A program made the position numbers and the translations under genes. The notes below the pieces were generated by a model. That model made no database searches. It had not been told where the DNA came from and saw nothing but the letters and a program-made list of their open reading frames with translations. Positions 27,746-36,914 of a DNA stretch of 64,000 nucleotides are shown here, piece after piece. Source of the DNA: Paraglaciecola algarum (GTDB taxonomy: Bacteria; Pseudomonadota; Gammaproteobacteria; Enterobacterales; Alteromonadaceae); contig NZ_JAKGAS010000011.1 in assembly GCF_021532655.1 (NCBI RefSeq), positions 1-64,000 of the forward strand. Reading direction: 5' to 3'. The stretch's first letter is position 1. Each line of letters begins with the position of its first letter.

Positions 27746-29010
27746 AACGTATCGCCATTGTCGGCTCAGGGGTATCTGGTTTAACTGCCGCCTATCTTTT
27801 ATCCAAAAAACATCATGTCACAGTGTTTGAAAAAGCAGACCGAATTGGTGGTCACACTGCCACTGTGGATGTCGAAATAGATGGCAAGTCCATTGCCATT
27901 GATACTGGATTTATCGTGTTTAACGACAAGACCTACCCACATTTTTTAGCATTACTAGCTGAAATAGGAATGGGTAAACAAGCTACTGAAATGAGTTTTT
28001 CAGTGCACAACTGTCAGACAGGTTTGGAATACAATGGACACAATTTAGATACACTTTTTGCGCAAAGACGAAATCTCTTTAAACCTAAGTTTTGGTCTCT
28101 AATTCGCGAAATTTTACGATTTAATAAACAATGTAAAAGCATTTTTTCTAAAGAAAATTTTCGTTCAGGTTATACATTAGGCAATTTTTTATCTGAAAAT
28201 AATTACAGTGATTTTTTCGCCGAGCATTATATTTTACCCATGGGTGCTGCTATTTGGTCTAGTTCGTTAGCACAAATGGAAAATTTTGAATTTAAGTTTT
28301 TTGTACAGTTTTTTCATAACCATGGATTATTGAACATTGCTGATAGGCCTCAGTGGTATGTTATACCGAAGGGATCTCGGAGTTATTTACCCCCTCTATG
28401 CCGGCCTTTTGAAAATAATATTGTAGTAAACGCTTCGATTACCGGAATTTCTCGACACCAGCAACAGGTGGATATACATTTTAGTGATAAAGACAGCCAA
28501 AGCTTTGATGAAGTCGTCATAGCCTGTCATTCAGATCAAGCATTAGCCTTATTGAAAGATGCTTCAGACCAAGAAACCTCAGTGTTATCTTCTATGCCAT
28601 ACAGTGAAAATTCAGTGGTATTGCATACAGATAAAACGTTACTTCCAAAACGAGAAAAAGCTTGGGCAAGTTGGAATTACCAGTTGAGTAAAGACAGGCA
28701 TAAAGCAGCGAGTGTGACCTACAATATGAACATCCTGCAAGGTCTTGAAAATGAACATACATTTTGCGTCACACTCAATCAAAAAGACGACATTGATCCA
28801 AACTGCATTTTGAAAGAATTTACCTATCACCACCCTGTTTTTTCTTCTACTTCTATTCGTGCTCAAAAACAAAGGCATACAATTTGTGGCATCAATCATA
28901 CTCATTATGTAGGTGCATATTGGCACAACGGCTTTCATGAAGATGGGGTAAGAAGTGCCGTAGAAGTCGCCAAGCGTTTTGACTGCAACTTAGATACATC
29001 AATTGTATAG
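27742..29010 (+). CDS. FAD-dependent flavin amine oxidase-like oxidoreductase
   Basis: The N-terminus has the FAD dinucleotide-binding fold: IAIVGSGVSGLTAAYLLSKK followed by FEKADRIGGHTATV. The rest resembles the NAD/FAD-binding 'amine oxidase' proteins that sit next to DUF1365 and cyclopropane-fatty-acid-synthase genes (DTGFIVFNDKTYPHF, LPMGAAIWSS, YVGAYWHNGFHEDGVRSA). In Rhodobacter, sigma-E-controlled flavoproteins of this kind take part in making unusual (furan-type) fatty acids. I infer a desaturase or oxidase acting on phospholipid acyl chains. Confidence 0.88.
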   Translation: MKRIAIVGSGVSGLTAAYLLSKKHHVTVFEKADRIGGHTATVDVEIDGKSIAIDTGFIVFNDKTYPHFLALLAEIGMGKQATEMSFSVHNCQTGLEYNGHNLDTLFAQRRNLFKPKFWSLIREILRFNKQCKSIFSKENFRSGYTLGNFLSENNYSDFFAEHYILPMGAAIWSSSLAQMENFEFKFFVQFFHNHGLLNIADRPQWYVIPKGSRSYLPPLCRPFENNIVVNASITGISRHQQQVDIHFSDKDSQSFDEVVIACHSDQALALLKDASDQETSVLSSMPYSENSVVLHTDKTLLPKREKAWASWNYQLSKDRHKAASVTYNMNILQGLENEHTFCVTLNQKDDIDPNCILKEFTYHHPVFSSTSIRAQKQRHTICGINHTHYVGAYWHNGFHEDGVRSAVEVAKRFDCNLDTSIV

Positions 29011-29030
29011 AACGGAAACACATATAACCT

Positions 29031-29804
29031 ATGAGCACTAGTTTTAACAATAGTTACATCTACGTTGGCAATGTTTCACACCGACGCTTTAGTCCGAAAA
29101 AACATAGTTTTAACTACTCGCTCTATATGTTGGCTCTTGATATTGAAGATATTGAAAAGTCTAACAAAGGCAAAGGGCTTTTTGGCTTTTCATGGTTTAA
29201 GCCGTTACGTTTTGTTGAAAAAGATTACTTACGAGATGAACCAAATGGATTAAGACAACGTATCAGTAACAAAGTCAATGAGTTAAACGGCTACTCAGAT
29301 GTTTGTAGAATAGTAATGTTAGTTCAAGTAAGGTGTTTCGGAGTGTATTTTAGCCCAGCAAATTTTTATTTTTGTTACGACGCAAGGGGCAAATGCACTC
29401 AAATGTTAGCCGAGGTTAGCAATACTCCCTGGAATGAGAGGCACTATTATTTAGTTGACTTAGTTAAAGATGAAGAAAAAATAACTAATAAGGATTTTCA
29501 AGTATCTCCCTTTATGGATTTGGATATGTTTTATAAGTGGCAAATAACACCACCTAGTGATAATTCAGATAGGCTGAAAATTCACATTGAAAACAAACGA
29601 AGAGCTTTAGCTAACCAGCAAGCAAACAAATTATTTGATGCAACCTTAAGCTTGCAGAGAAAGGCATTTAGCCAGAAAAACTTATTACATGTATGGATGA
29701 CTTTGCCAGCCATGACGATCAAAGTGGTAATGAGTATTTATTGGCAAGCGTTAAAACTATTCTTCAAACGAGTGCCGTTTATTGGCTATCAAAAAAGTAA
29801 CTAA
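29031..29804 (+). CDS. DUF1365 protein
   Basis: The family is recognised from YVGNVSHRRFSPKKHSFNYS, GFSWFKPLRFVEKDYL and CFGVYFSPANFYFCYD. DUF1365 proteins are almost always encoded between the flavin oxidoreductase and a CFA-synthase-like methyltransferase, exactly as here. The biochemical role is not known to me; an accessory role in acyl-chain modification is likely. A hydrophobic stretch close to the C-terminus could attach it to the membrane. Confidence 0.87.
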   Translation: MSTSFNNSYIYVGNVSHRRFSPKKHSFNYSLYMLALDIEDIEKSNKGKGLFGFSWFKPLRFVEKDYLRDEPNGLRQRISNKVNELNGYSDVCRIVMLVQVRCFGVYFSPANFYFCYDARGKCTQMLAEVSNTPWNERHYYLVDLVKDEEKITNKDFQVSPFMDLDMFYKWQITPPSDNSDRLKIHIENKRRALANQQANKLFDATLSLQRKAFSQKNLLHVWMTLPAMTIKVVMSIYWQALKLFFKRVPFIGYQKSN

Positions 29805-29836
29805 ACAAGAATAAATCGAATTATTAGGAGCAATAT

Positions 29837-31069
29837 ATGGAACAAGTGGCAGGCAATAAAACTTTTAAAGCGTCAAGTTGGTTTGATAAACGTTGTCGTG
29901 ACTTTGTTCATTCTGTATTTGAAAAGCTTAACTACGGAAAATTGGAAGTAGTAGAAAGTGGTAAACATTACTTTTTTCACAGCATGGATGTGGATTCTGA
30001 CTTATCAATATCGGCAAAAATCAACATACATGATATCAGCGTTTACAAAGATATAGTAAAAGGCGGTAGCATAGGTGTTGCAGAAGCATATATTGATGGT
30101 AAATGGAGTAGCCCAAATCTAACCAATGTTATCCGTATTTTTGCCAAGGCAGAACAACAAACAGATTCGTTAGAATCACAAACATCTTGGATCACCAAAA
30201 TTCAAAATGCATTAAACCATTGGCAAAACCGCAATACCCAGTCAGGTTCAAAGCGCAACATACTCGCTCATTATGATTTAGGCAACGAACTATACACCCG
30301 TTTTTTAGATCCTAAAATGATGTATTCATCGGCTATTTATCCAACGAAAACAGCCACATTAGAAGAAGCACAAAGCCACAAATTAAAAATGATTTGTGAA
30401 CGTCTTGACCTACAAAGTTCTGACCACTTGTTAGAAATAGGCACAGGTTGGGGAGGGCTAGCAATCTATGCTGCCCAACACTACGGCTGCAAAGTCACCA
30501 CTACCACTATATCCGATGCCCAACATGAATATGCCCAAACGCGAATCAATGAGTTGGGATTAACTAAGCAAATCACCTTGTTAAAAGATGACTACCGAGA
30601 CTTAACCGGTAGCTTCGATAAGGTAGTGTCAATTGAAATGATTGAAGCTGTGGGTTATAAGTTTTTGCCGAGCTTCTTTAAACAGTGTAACGACAGATTA
30701 AAACCAGGTGGAAAATTGTTAATTCAGTCAATTACCATTTCCGACCAAAGATTTGAGCATTACAAAAATAATGTGGATTTTATTCAAAAATATATTTTCC
30801 CGGGAGGTTTCCTTCCTTCAGTCACTGAGCTGAGTAAACACTTAACTAAACATTCAAATCTTGTGATTGAGAACCTTGAAGATATTGGTTTAGATTATGC
30901 AAAAACCCTAGAAGATTGGAGAACTAACTTTTTAGCTTCTTGGTCTGCCTTAACAAAATTTGGTTATGATGAAAAATTTAAGCGCCTGTGGATATTTTAT
31001 TTAGCTTATTGTGAAGGCGCTTTTTTAGAAAGAGCGATCAGTACCGTTCATTTGGTGGCACGAAAATAA
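29837..31069 (+). CDS. Cyclopropane-fatty-acyl-phospholipid synthase family methyltransferase
   Basis: A SAM-dependent methyltransferase acting on double bonds of membrane phospholipid acyl chains. The SAM site is LEIGTGWGGLAIYAA. Other family motifs are HYDLGNELYTRFLDPKMMYSSAIY, the SIEMIEAVG segment, and QKYIFPGGFLPS. At 410 residues it has the normal CFA length. In this sigma-E operon it may be a true CFA synthase or a methylase of the furan-fatty-acid type; sequence alone does not decide. A GGAG ribosome site precedes the start. Confidence 0.92.
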   Translation: MEQVAGNKTFKASSWFDKRCRDFVHSVFEKLNYGKLEVVESGKHYFFHSMDVDSDLSISAKINIHDISVYKDIVKGGSIGVAEAYIDGKWSSPNLTNVIRIFAKAEQQTDSLESQTSWITKIQNALNHWQNRNTQSGSKRNILAHYDLGNELYTRFLDPKMMYSSAIYPTKTATLEEAQSHKLKMICERLDLQSSDHLLEIGTGWGGLAIYAAQHYGCKVTTTTISDAQHEYAQTRINELGLTKQITLLKDDYRDLTGSFDKVVSIEMIEAVGYKFLPSFFKQCNDRLKPGGKLLIQSITISDQRFEHYKNNVDFIQKYIFPGGFLPSVTELSKHLTKHSNLVIENLEDIGLDYAKTLEDWRTNFLASWSALTKFGYDEKFKRLWIFYLAYCEGAFLERAISTVHLVARK

Positions 31070-31072
31070 TCC

Positions 31073-31606
31073 ATGAAATTAATGTTGAAAATCATAACCA
31101 TTATCGCTTGTGGGATCCTGTTTACCGCATGTACAGGCATACCACAAGGCATGACGCCAGTGGCAAACTTTAATTTAGAAAAGTATCAAGGTAAGTGGTA
31201 CGAAATCGCTCGGCTAGACCATTCCTTTGAAAGAGGTTTAGAACAGGTCAGTGCGCAATACAAAATAAAACCCGATGGTGATGTCGAGGTGATAAACCAA
31301 GGTTATTCACCCGCAGACAAAGAATGGAGCAAAGCGATCGGTAACGCTAAATTTGTAGAGCAAACTGATGTGGGCCATTTAAAAGTATCATTCTTTGGAC
31401 CTTTTTATGGATCCTACGTGATTTTTTATCTTGATGATAACTATCAACATGCCTTTGTATCCGGGCCCGATACAAGCTATTTGTGGTTACTCTCTAGAAC
31501 ACCAACAGTGAGTCCACAGTTGCTGGAAAAATTTAAAACCATGTCTAAAAAATTGGCATTTGATGTAGATAATTTGATTTTAGTTAATCACACAGACCTT
31601 AAATAA
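31073..31606 (+). CDS. blc: Blc-type outer-membrane lipocalin lipoprotein
   Basis: A lipoprotein signal ends at the Cys of LFTACTG. The lipocalin signature FNLEKYQGKWYEIARLDHSFERG is followed by FFGPFYGSYVIFYLD and SYLWLLSRTP, the usual bacterial Blc pattern. These proteins bind fatty acids or lysophospholipids and act in membrane repair. It starts 3 bp after the CFA-like gene and closes the sigma-E lipid operon, fitting a lipid-damage response. The gene symbol follows family similarity only. Confidence 0.9.
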   Translation: MKLMLKIITIIACGILFTACTGIPQGMTPVANFNLEKYQGKWYEIARLDHSFERGLEQVSAQYKIKPDGDVEVINQGYSPADKEWSKAIGNAKFVEQTDVGHLKVSFFGPFYGSYVIFYLDDNYQHAFVSGPDTSYLWLLSRTPTVSPQLLEKFKTMSKKLAFDVDNLILVNHTDLK

Positions 31607-31694
31607 GCTCGCTAAAACGCTAAGGGCCAAGCATAGGCTGTCCCTTAGATAGCTGTTCACCACACTCCAAGCTTGAATAACTCGTGAATGCGCA

Positions 31695-31723
31695 GTGATT
31701 TATCAGCGATTTTCCAATATAAT
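31695..31723 (+). promoter_or_regulatory. Possible sigma-70 promoter of rimO
   Basis: A consensus -10 TATAAT (31718-31723) is preceded at 17 nt by a weak -35 GTGATT. Transcription would begin about 30 bp ahead of the preferred rimO ATG. This is sequence resemblance only. Confidence 0.5.
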
Positions 31724-31762
31724 CCAGCCGTTGACATCCATCTAGCACCATCAAGGCACACC

Positions 31763-33193
31763 ATGACAGTTGAAACCTATACACCAAATAAAACCACCAC
31801 ACTTGAAACACCTGTAAAAGTGTTAGAAGACGGTGCGCCAACTAGCAAAACCAATGGCACTCGGATTGGCTTTATCAGCCTAGGCTGCCCTAAAAACTTG
31901 GTGGATTCAGAACGCATTTTAACTCAGCTTCGCACTGAAGGTTATGACGTGGTGCCTACTTACAATGATGCCGATTTAGTCATAGTAAACACCTGTGGTT
32001 TTATCGACAGTGCGGTACAAGAATCGTTGGATACCATAGGCGAAGCTTTAGCCGAAAACGGTAAAGTGATAGTCACAGGTTGTTTAGGCATAAAAGAAGA
32101 CGAAATCCGTGAAGTACACCCAAATGTATTAGCCATTACTGGCCCACATGCCTATGAAGAAGTGGTGAATCAAGTCCATGACCACTTACCTCAACCACAA
32201 CATAACCCTTACCTAAATTTAGTACCTGACATAGGCGTTAAATTAACTCCTCGTCATTACGCTTATTTAAAAATATCAGAGGGCTGTAACCACAGATGTA
32301 CTTTTTGCATTATTCCTTCAATGCGTGGTGACTTGGTCAGCCGCCCAATTGGAAGTATTTTAGATGAAGCAAAACGTCTTAAAAATGCTGGGGTAAAAGA
32401 GTTATTGGTGATTTCTCAAGACACTAGTGCTTATGGTGTAGATGTTAAAAACAAAACTGATTTTTGGGATGGCATGCCAGTCAAAACTGACATGAAAGCC
32501 CTTTGCGAAAAACTAGGCGAAATGGGCATTTGGGTGCGTTTACATTATGTGTATCCCTACCCTTCAGTTGATAAAATTATGCCACTTATGCGCGATGGAA
32601 AAATATTGCCTTATCTGGATATTCCATTTCAACATGCTAGTCCACGTATATTAAAACTAATGAAACGCCCAGCAGCTGCAGAGCGCACCATGGAGCGGAT
32701 CAAAGCCTGGCGTGAAATCTGTCCAAGTTTAGTCATTCGCTCCACTTTTATAGTGGGCTTTCCGGGCGAAACCGAAGAAGATTTTCAAGTCTTGTTAGAC
32801 TTTTTAGAAGAAGCGCAACTTGATCGCGTAGGTTGTTTTAAATATTCAGACGTAGAAGGCGCCAAGGCCAACGCCCTACCCGATCCAGTTAGTGATGAAA
32901 TCAAACAAGAACGTTTTGAACGTTTTATGCAAGTTCAATCACAAATTAGTGCCGAAAAGCTAAAAGCGAAAATTGGCTTAGAATACCAAGTGATTATCGA
33001 TGAAGTCACACCTGAAGGTGCTGTAGGTCGTTGTTATGCTGACGCCCCAGAAATCGACGGTAACGTACATCTAACCGATGAATTTGATGTACAACCGGGT
33101 GATGTGATTTGGGCTCAAATCATTCATACAGACGAACACGATCTATGGGCGGTAAAAGTCGAAGACGAAGACGAGCAAAACGATAATCAATAA
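31763..33193 (+). CDS. rimO: Ribosomal protein uS12 methylthiotransferase RimO
   Basis: A radical-SAM enzyme that methylthiolates Asp of ribosomal protein S12. The N-terminal UPF0004 domain starts IGFISLGCPKNLVDSE. The radical-SAM cluster motif is C-x3-C-x2-C in EGCNHRCTFCIIPSMRG, and a C-terminal TRAM domain follows. At about 476 residues it is of normal length. The ATG at 31763, after AAGG, is preferred over the upstream 31688, whose extra 25 residues look non-coding and overlap the promoter. It is followed 15 bp later by DUF2721. Confidence 0.95.
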   Translation: MTVETYTPNKTTTLETPVKVLEDGAPTSKTNGTRIGFISLGCPKNLVDSERILTQLRTEGYDVVPTYNDADLVIVNTCGFIDSAVQESLDTIGEALAENGKVIVTGCLGIKEDEIREVHPNVLAITGPHAYEEVVNQVHDHLPQPQHNPYLNLVPDIGVKLTPRHYAYLKISEGCNHRCTFCIIPSMRGDLVSRPIGSILDEAKRLKNAGVKELLVISQDTSAYGVDVKNKTDFWDGMPVKTDMKALCEKLGEMGIWVRLHYVYPYPSVDKIMPLMRDGKILPYLDIPFQHASPRILKLMKRPAAAERTMERIKAWREICPSLVIRSTFIVGFPGETEEDFQVLLDFLEEAQLDRVGCFKYSDVEGAKANALPDPVSDEIKQERFERFMQVQSQISAEKLKAKIGLEYQVIIDEVTPEGAVGRCYADAPEIDGNVHLTDEFDVQPGDVIWAQIIHTDEHDLWAVKVEDEDEQNDNQ

Positions 33194-33208
33194 TAAGGAC
33201 TTTATCTA

Positions 33209-33658
33209 GTGAGCTCATCAGTGACTGATTTAGCACAAATTATTCAAATTGTAGTCGCACCAATTTTCATGTTGACCGGTATTGCTGGCTTTTTAAATGT
33301 TATGTCTGGTCGGTTAGGTCGAATAGTAGATAGAGCTAGAATAATGGAGCGCCGAGTACACACCATAAAAAATCCAGACTATCTTGAACAATCTGAAAAA
33401 GAGCTAAAAAACTTATGGCGCAGGATCACACTTATTAATCGCTCAATCGGTTTATGTACAGCCTGTGCCTTGTTCGTCTGTTCTGTAGTCGTATTATTAT
33501 TTTTAGGCGATTTCTTAGTGATAGACTTCAGCCAAACCATAGTGACACTATTTGTCATCGCCCTATTTCTCCTAATTTTTGCTTTGTTAACCTTCTTAAA
33601 AGAAGTACAACTAGCCACTAAAACATTACAAATGGGTAAAGAGTTAATCGACGATTAA
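33209..33658 (+). CDS. DUF2721 membrane protein
   Basis: A 149-residue protein with a first hydrophobic segment (PIFMLTGIAGFLNVMSGRLGRIVDRARIMERR, typical of DUF2721) and two more near residues 80-130. The start is GTG behind AAGGAC. It follows rimO closely and is probably cotranscribed. I know no function for the family. Confidence 0.85.
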   Translation: MSSSVTDLAQIIQIVVAPIFMLTGIAGFLNVMSGRLGRIVDRARIMERRVHTIKNPDYLEQSEKELKNLWRRITLINRSIGLCTACALFVCSVVVLLFLGDFLVIDFSQTIVTLFVIALFLLIFALLTFLKEVQLATKTLQMGKELIDD

Positions 33659-33685
33659 CTCTTTTTAATAAGAGCATTCGCAAGC

Positions 33686-33900
33686 TCATAAAGCATGCAC
33701 TTTGCGCACAGGGCATCGCTAAAAAGCATGCACTTCGTGCACCGTCATCCTGACGTTTTTGATACAACATCCCTGTTGCACCAGTTACTTTTTAAAAAGA
33801 CTCAAAAGTAACCACAAATTCATCGGGAATGAATTTGAACATCCTTAGGATGACCCGAAGGGTGAAATGCAAGGATGCATTTCATAAAACGTCTCTTGCT
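33686..33900. repeat. Left repeat/hairpin cluster flanking the broken MFS gene
   Basis: This non-coding stretch holds a 24-bp unit (33693-33716) that recurs inverted at 35938-35961 with 20 of 24 bases equal. A second shared unit ends GTCATCCTGAC (33734-33754). Several hairpins follow: 33784-33812 (9 bp), 33815-33837 (9 bp, loop CGGGA) and 33863-33884 (9 bp, loop AGGA). The rest of 33901-34170 shows no gene I can support. Confidence 0.7.
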
Positions 33901-34260
33901 CCACAAACTTTCCTTATCTAAAAGTACCTATCCTTCAATGTCGAAACGGGCATAAGGCGCATCCTGCTATGAAAGATGCCCTTGTCGCAGATGTCCATAT
34001 CTGGATATTCGACAAGGATAGAAATTTTTAGGGAAAGTTTCAGTCACGGTAAAATCAAAAGCATGGCTTCGCCACTACACAAAAAAATCCCATATCATCA
34101 AAAGTGTTTTCCGGTAAAGGTAAGAAAACCAACCTATACAAAGACATAGGAAGTATGTTAAAAACATTGGATGTTCATATGCTACAAAATGCCATGTTTA
34201 AACACCTCATTTTGTAAGAGATTAAGATTTCAGTATGTACCGCACTTTAAAGGCTTCCTT

Positions 34261-35514
34261 TTGAATAAAAATATATTTCTCTTGTGGCAGGGACAACTAA
34301 TAAGTCAATTAGGAATGCAAGCCTATACAATTGCAATGATGTTTTGGCTTATGGAAAATACAGGCTCATCATTATTAATGAGCCTGATATTAACATTGTC
34401 TATATTACCCAGTGTTTTATTTGGACCAATTGCCGGTGTAATTGCAGACCAATTCTTCCGAAAAAACATTCTCATAGTTACAGATCTTATTCGAGGATTC
34501 TCAGTGCTTTTTCTATCGGTAATGATTTTCGGTGAATATGGCAATCAGCTTCTTATCGTTATGCTGTTTGCCGCAGTTTCAATTACCAATGGAATATCAA
34601 GAGCTTTTTTTCAACCCGCTGTAGATGCTTTCATTCCTGATTTAGTTACAAATGACAAGCTCTCTAAAACTATTGCTTTTTTTCAGTCAACTTCACAGTG
34701 TACAACAATAATTGGTCAGGCCCTGGGAGGTATTCTTTACCGAGTTTAAGGTGCACCAATCTTACTTTTACTTGATGCTATTTCATATTTTATATCTGCT
34801 TTTAGTGAATCATTTATCAAACATCATGCAAAAGAATGTAAAAAAATAAGCGGTATTGCTAATAAGTATAAACAGCATAAAGCTGATTTAATGGACGGGT
34901 TAAGTTATGTGAGCAGTTGCAAAGGCATGCTACAAACAATGATACTCGCATCATCGATAAATTTTTTCATTGCACCAGTTATGCTCCTTTTACCTTTTTA
35001 TGTTACGGGGCAATTACTCGAAGAGGTTCACTGGTATGGATTTTTGCTTGCTGTAATGGCACTTGGTAGTATTTTGGGATACTGGCTATCTGCAACTATT
35101 AATGCAAGAGGGAGTCGCAGAACTATGGTGGTGTTTTTTTCTCTGCTTTTATTTTCATGTAGCTTAATGTTATTTAGCCAGACTATATCCCCCCAAATAG
35201 CATTGATTGGTTTGTTTATTTCGGGATTAAGTTTAGGAATTTTTAATTTACAGACAACAACATTATTTCAAAAAAAAACACCAACAGAGTTTCGTGGCCG
35301 AGTTATGAGTCTTTTAATGACTATATCGAGTAGTTTACTACCTTTAGGGCTGTTAATTGGTGGTGGTTTAGGAGCTGTCACTAATAATAACACTCAGTTG
35401 ATTTTTGGCGTTTGCTCTTTAAGTATCGCTTTACTAACAATAACAACGAGTTTAAATTCAAGCATAAGAAGTTATTTGTTTAATCACGAAGATGTGGCAC
35501 CAAGGAAAGCCTAA
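34261..35514 (+). pseudogene. MFS exporter gene interrupted by an in-frame stop
   Basis: The reading frame encodes a 12-helix major facilitator of the drug/siderophore-exporter type: NKNIFLLWQGQLISQLG, GPIAGVIADQFFRK, DAFIPDLV, then FRGRVMSLLMTISS. A single TAA at 34747-34749 (...YRV-stop-GAPILLLLDAISYF...) splits it with no shift, since both halves share one frame. The most probable ancestor codon is Tyr. Without the stop it would be about 417 residues from the TTG at 34261. The gene is bracketed by related inverted repeats. Unless stop read-through occurs it is inactive. Confidence 0.85.
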
Positions 35515-35699
35515 TCGGGCAGCCTGATGTATCTTCCAGCCCCCACAACACAATCCAACCATCACGTAATGAGTAAAGCCATTCGTATTTTAAATGATCA
35601 AGGTGTTACATAGACACCCGCCTTAACTATCTTTGTCGGTAACGCTGATGCTTTTGATTTTTCCGCGAATCCAAGTTCGCCGAGCAACGCTGGCAACTA

Positions 35700-35961
35700 G
35701 AGGACAAATTACAAGGATGTAATTTGAGCAATGCCTGTAGGGAACAGATCATTGCGACCTCTATTTGACGGGGCGCGCAGGCATTAGAACTTGGTTGGAG
35801 CGCGGCTCTTTTTGTTTACTTTTTGCAGCTGTTGGCAAAAAGTAAATCGAGCCGCATGGATGCGGCTTGAAAATTAGTCAGGATGACTGTGAACGTAGTG
35901 AATAAAAGTAAGCGCAGCGCATAGGTGAACGCAGTGAATGCCCTGTGAGCGAAGCACATGC
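35700..35961. repeat. Right repeat/hairpin cluster flanking the broken MFS gene
   Basis: It contains a 9-bp hairpin with AGGA loop (35705-35726), a perfect 12-bp inverted repeat (35815-35826 with 35835-35846), an 8-bp palindrome around GG (35850-35867), and the inverted counterparts of the left cluster (35877-35902 and 35938-35961). The intervening DNA 35515-35700 holds no gene that I can support. Confidence 0.7.
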
Positions 35962-35963
35962 CT

Positions 35964-36899
35964 TTACACCCACTGCATATAACGTAAAACAAACAAGCCT
36001 AGTGTTGAGGTAAACATCGAAAACAAGGTACTGCCGGCTATGATAGCAGCAGTTAAGTGGTAATCTCCCCCTATGCTTCTGACCATAGGATAAGCAGCAG
36101 CGGCAGTGGGGGCTGCCATCATCATAAATAACACTCCTAGTTCAGTGCCAGTTAAGCCCCATAAATAGCCAATCGCAACGGCAACAGCGGGTAATAAAAC
36201 CAGTTTAAAACTCATGGCTAAATATAACAGTCTTGATACTTTAAACTCATACCAGCGAATAGATGCACCCACACACAACAGCGCTAAAGGTAAAGTCATT
36301 CTGGCTAAATAGTCCCCGGTTTTCATGATAAGGGCCGGAACTTGAATTTGTAAAAGAGCCACTATTAACGCTAGCATGATAGCTATTGCCAAAGGGTTTG
36401 ATAACACATTCCATCCTATAGTGCGTAATGATGGGCTTTTAGCTTGATGATAATAAAGGGTTAGGATTGAAAACACATTAACTGGCAACACTAAGACAGC
36501 TAAGTACATAGACGCCACGGACAAAGCTTCTTCGCCAAAAGCACTTAATGACAAAGCAAACCCCACTATGGCTAAGTTTCCACGGCAAGCACCTTGGACA
36601 AAAGCACCTCGAGCCATTTGGTTAGGCATTAAAAAAGCCATAAAATGTAAACCAATATAGGCCAGTGTGGCCACAACACAGGCCACCACTAACATAACTA
36701 GAGGCAAATTTTCATCGAGTTGAGTGGTGGATACATTCACAAACAACAAACAAGGTAAGGTTAAGTTAAATACTAAACGCGAGCCTGTTTCAGCAAACGC
36801 GTCAGTTATCCAGCCAATACGCTTTAACACTGCACCTAATATAATAATTAAGCTAATAGGTAACGTGACATCTAATGCATAAAATAATGATTCAAACAT
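35964..36899 (-). CDS. AEC-family (auxin-efflux-carrier-like) membrane transporter
   Basis: A 311-residue inner-membrane protein with about ten hydrophobic segments. Its pattern is that of AEC carriers (FNLTLPCLLFVNVS near the N-terminus, FVQGACRGNLAIVGFALS centrally, FMMMAAPTAAAAYPM near the end). Family members move small organic acids such as malate or malonate, but the substrate here is unknown. It begins 15 bp after the tamB stop on the same strand and may be read from the tamA-tamB transcript. Confidence 0.87.
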   Translation of the reverse strand: MFESLFYALDVTLPISLIIILGAVLKRIGWITDAFAETGSRLVFNLTLPCLLFVNVSTTQLDENLPLVMLVVACVVATLAYIGLHFMAFLMPNQMARGAFVQGACRGNLAIVGFALSLSAFGEEALSVASMYLAVLVLPVNVFSILTLYYHQAKSPSLRTIGWNVLSNPLAIAIMLALIVALLQIQVPALIMKTGDYLARMTLPLALLCVGASIRWYEFKVSRLLYLAMSFKLVLLPAVAVAIGYLWGLTGTELGVLFMMMAAPTAAAAYPMVRSIGGDYHLTAAIIAGSTLFSMFTSTLGLFVLRYMQWV

Positions 36900-36914
36900 A
36901 TTTACAGGCTGCCT

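Noticed and set aside
35569..35613. A 14-codon frame, MSKAIRILNDQGVT, like the start of a YbaK/EbsC-type deacylase
   Set aside because: It is too short to establish homology and has no continuation in any frame that I can see.
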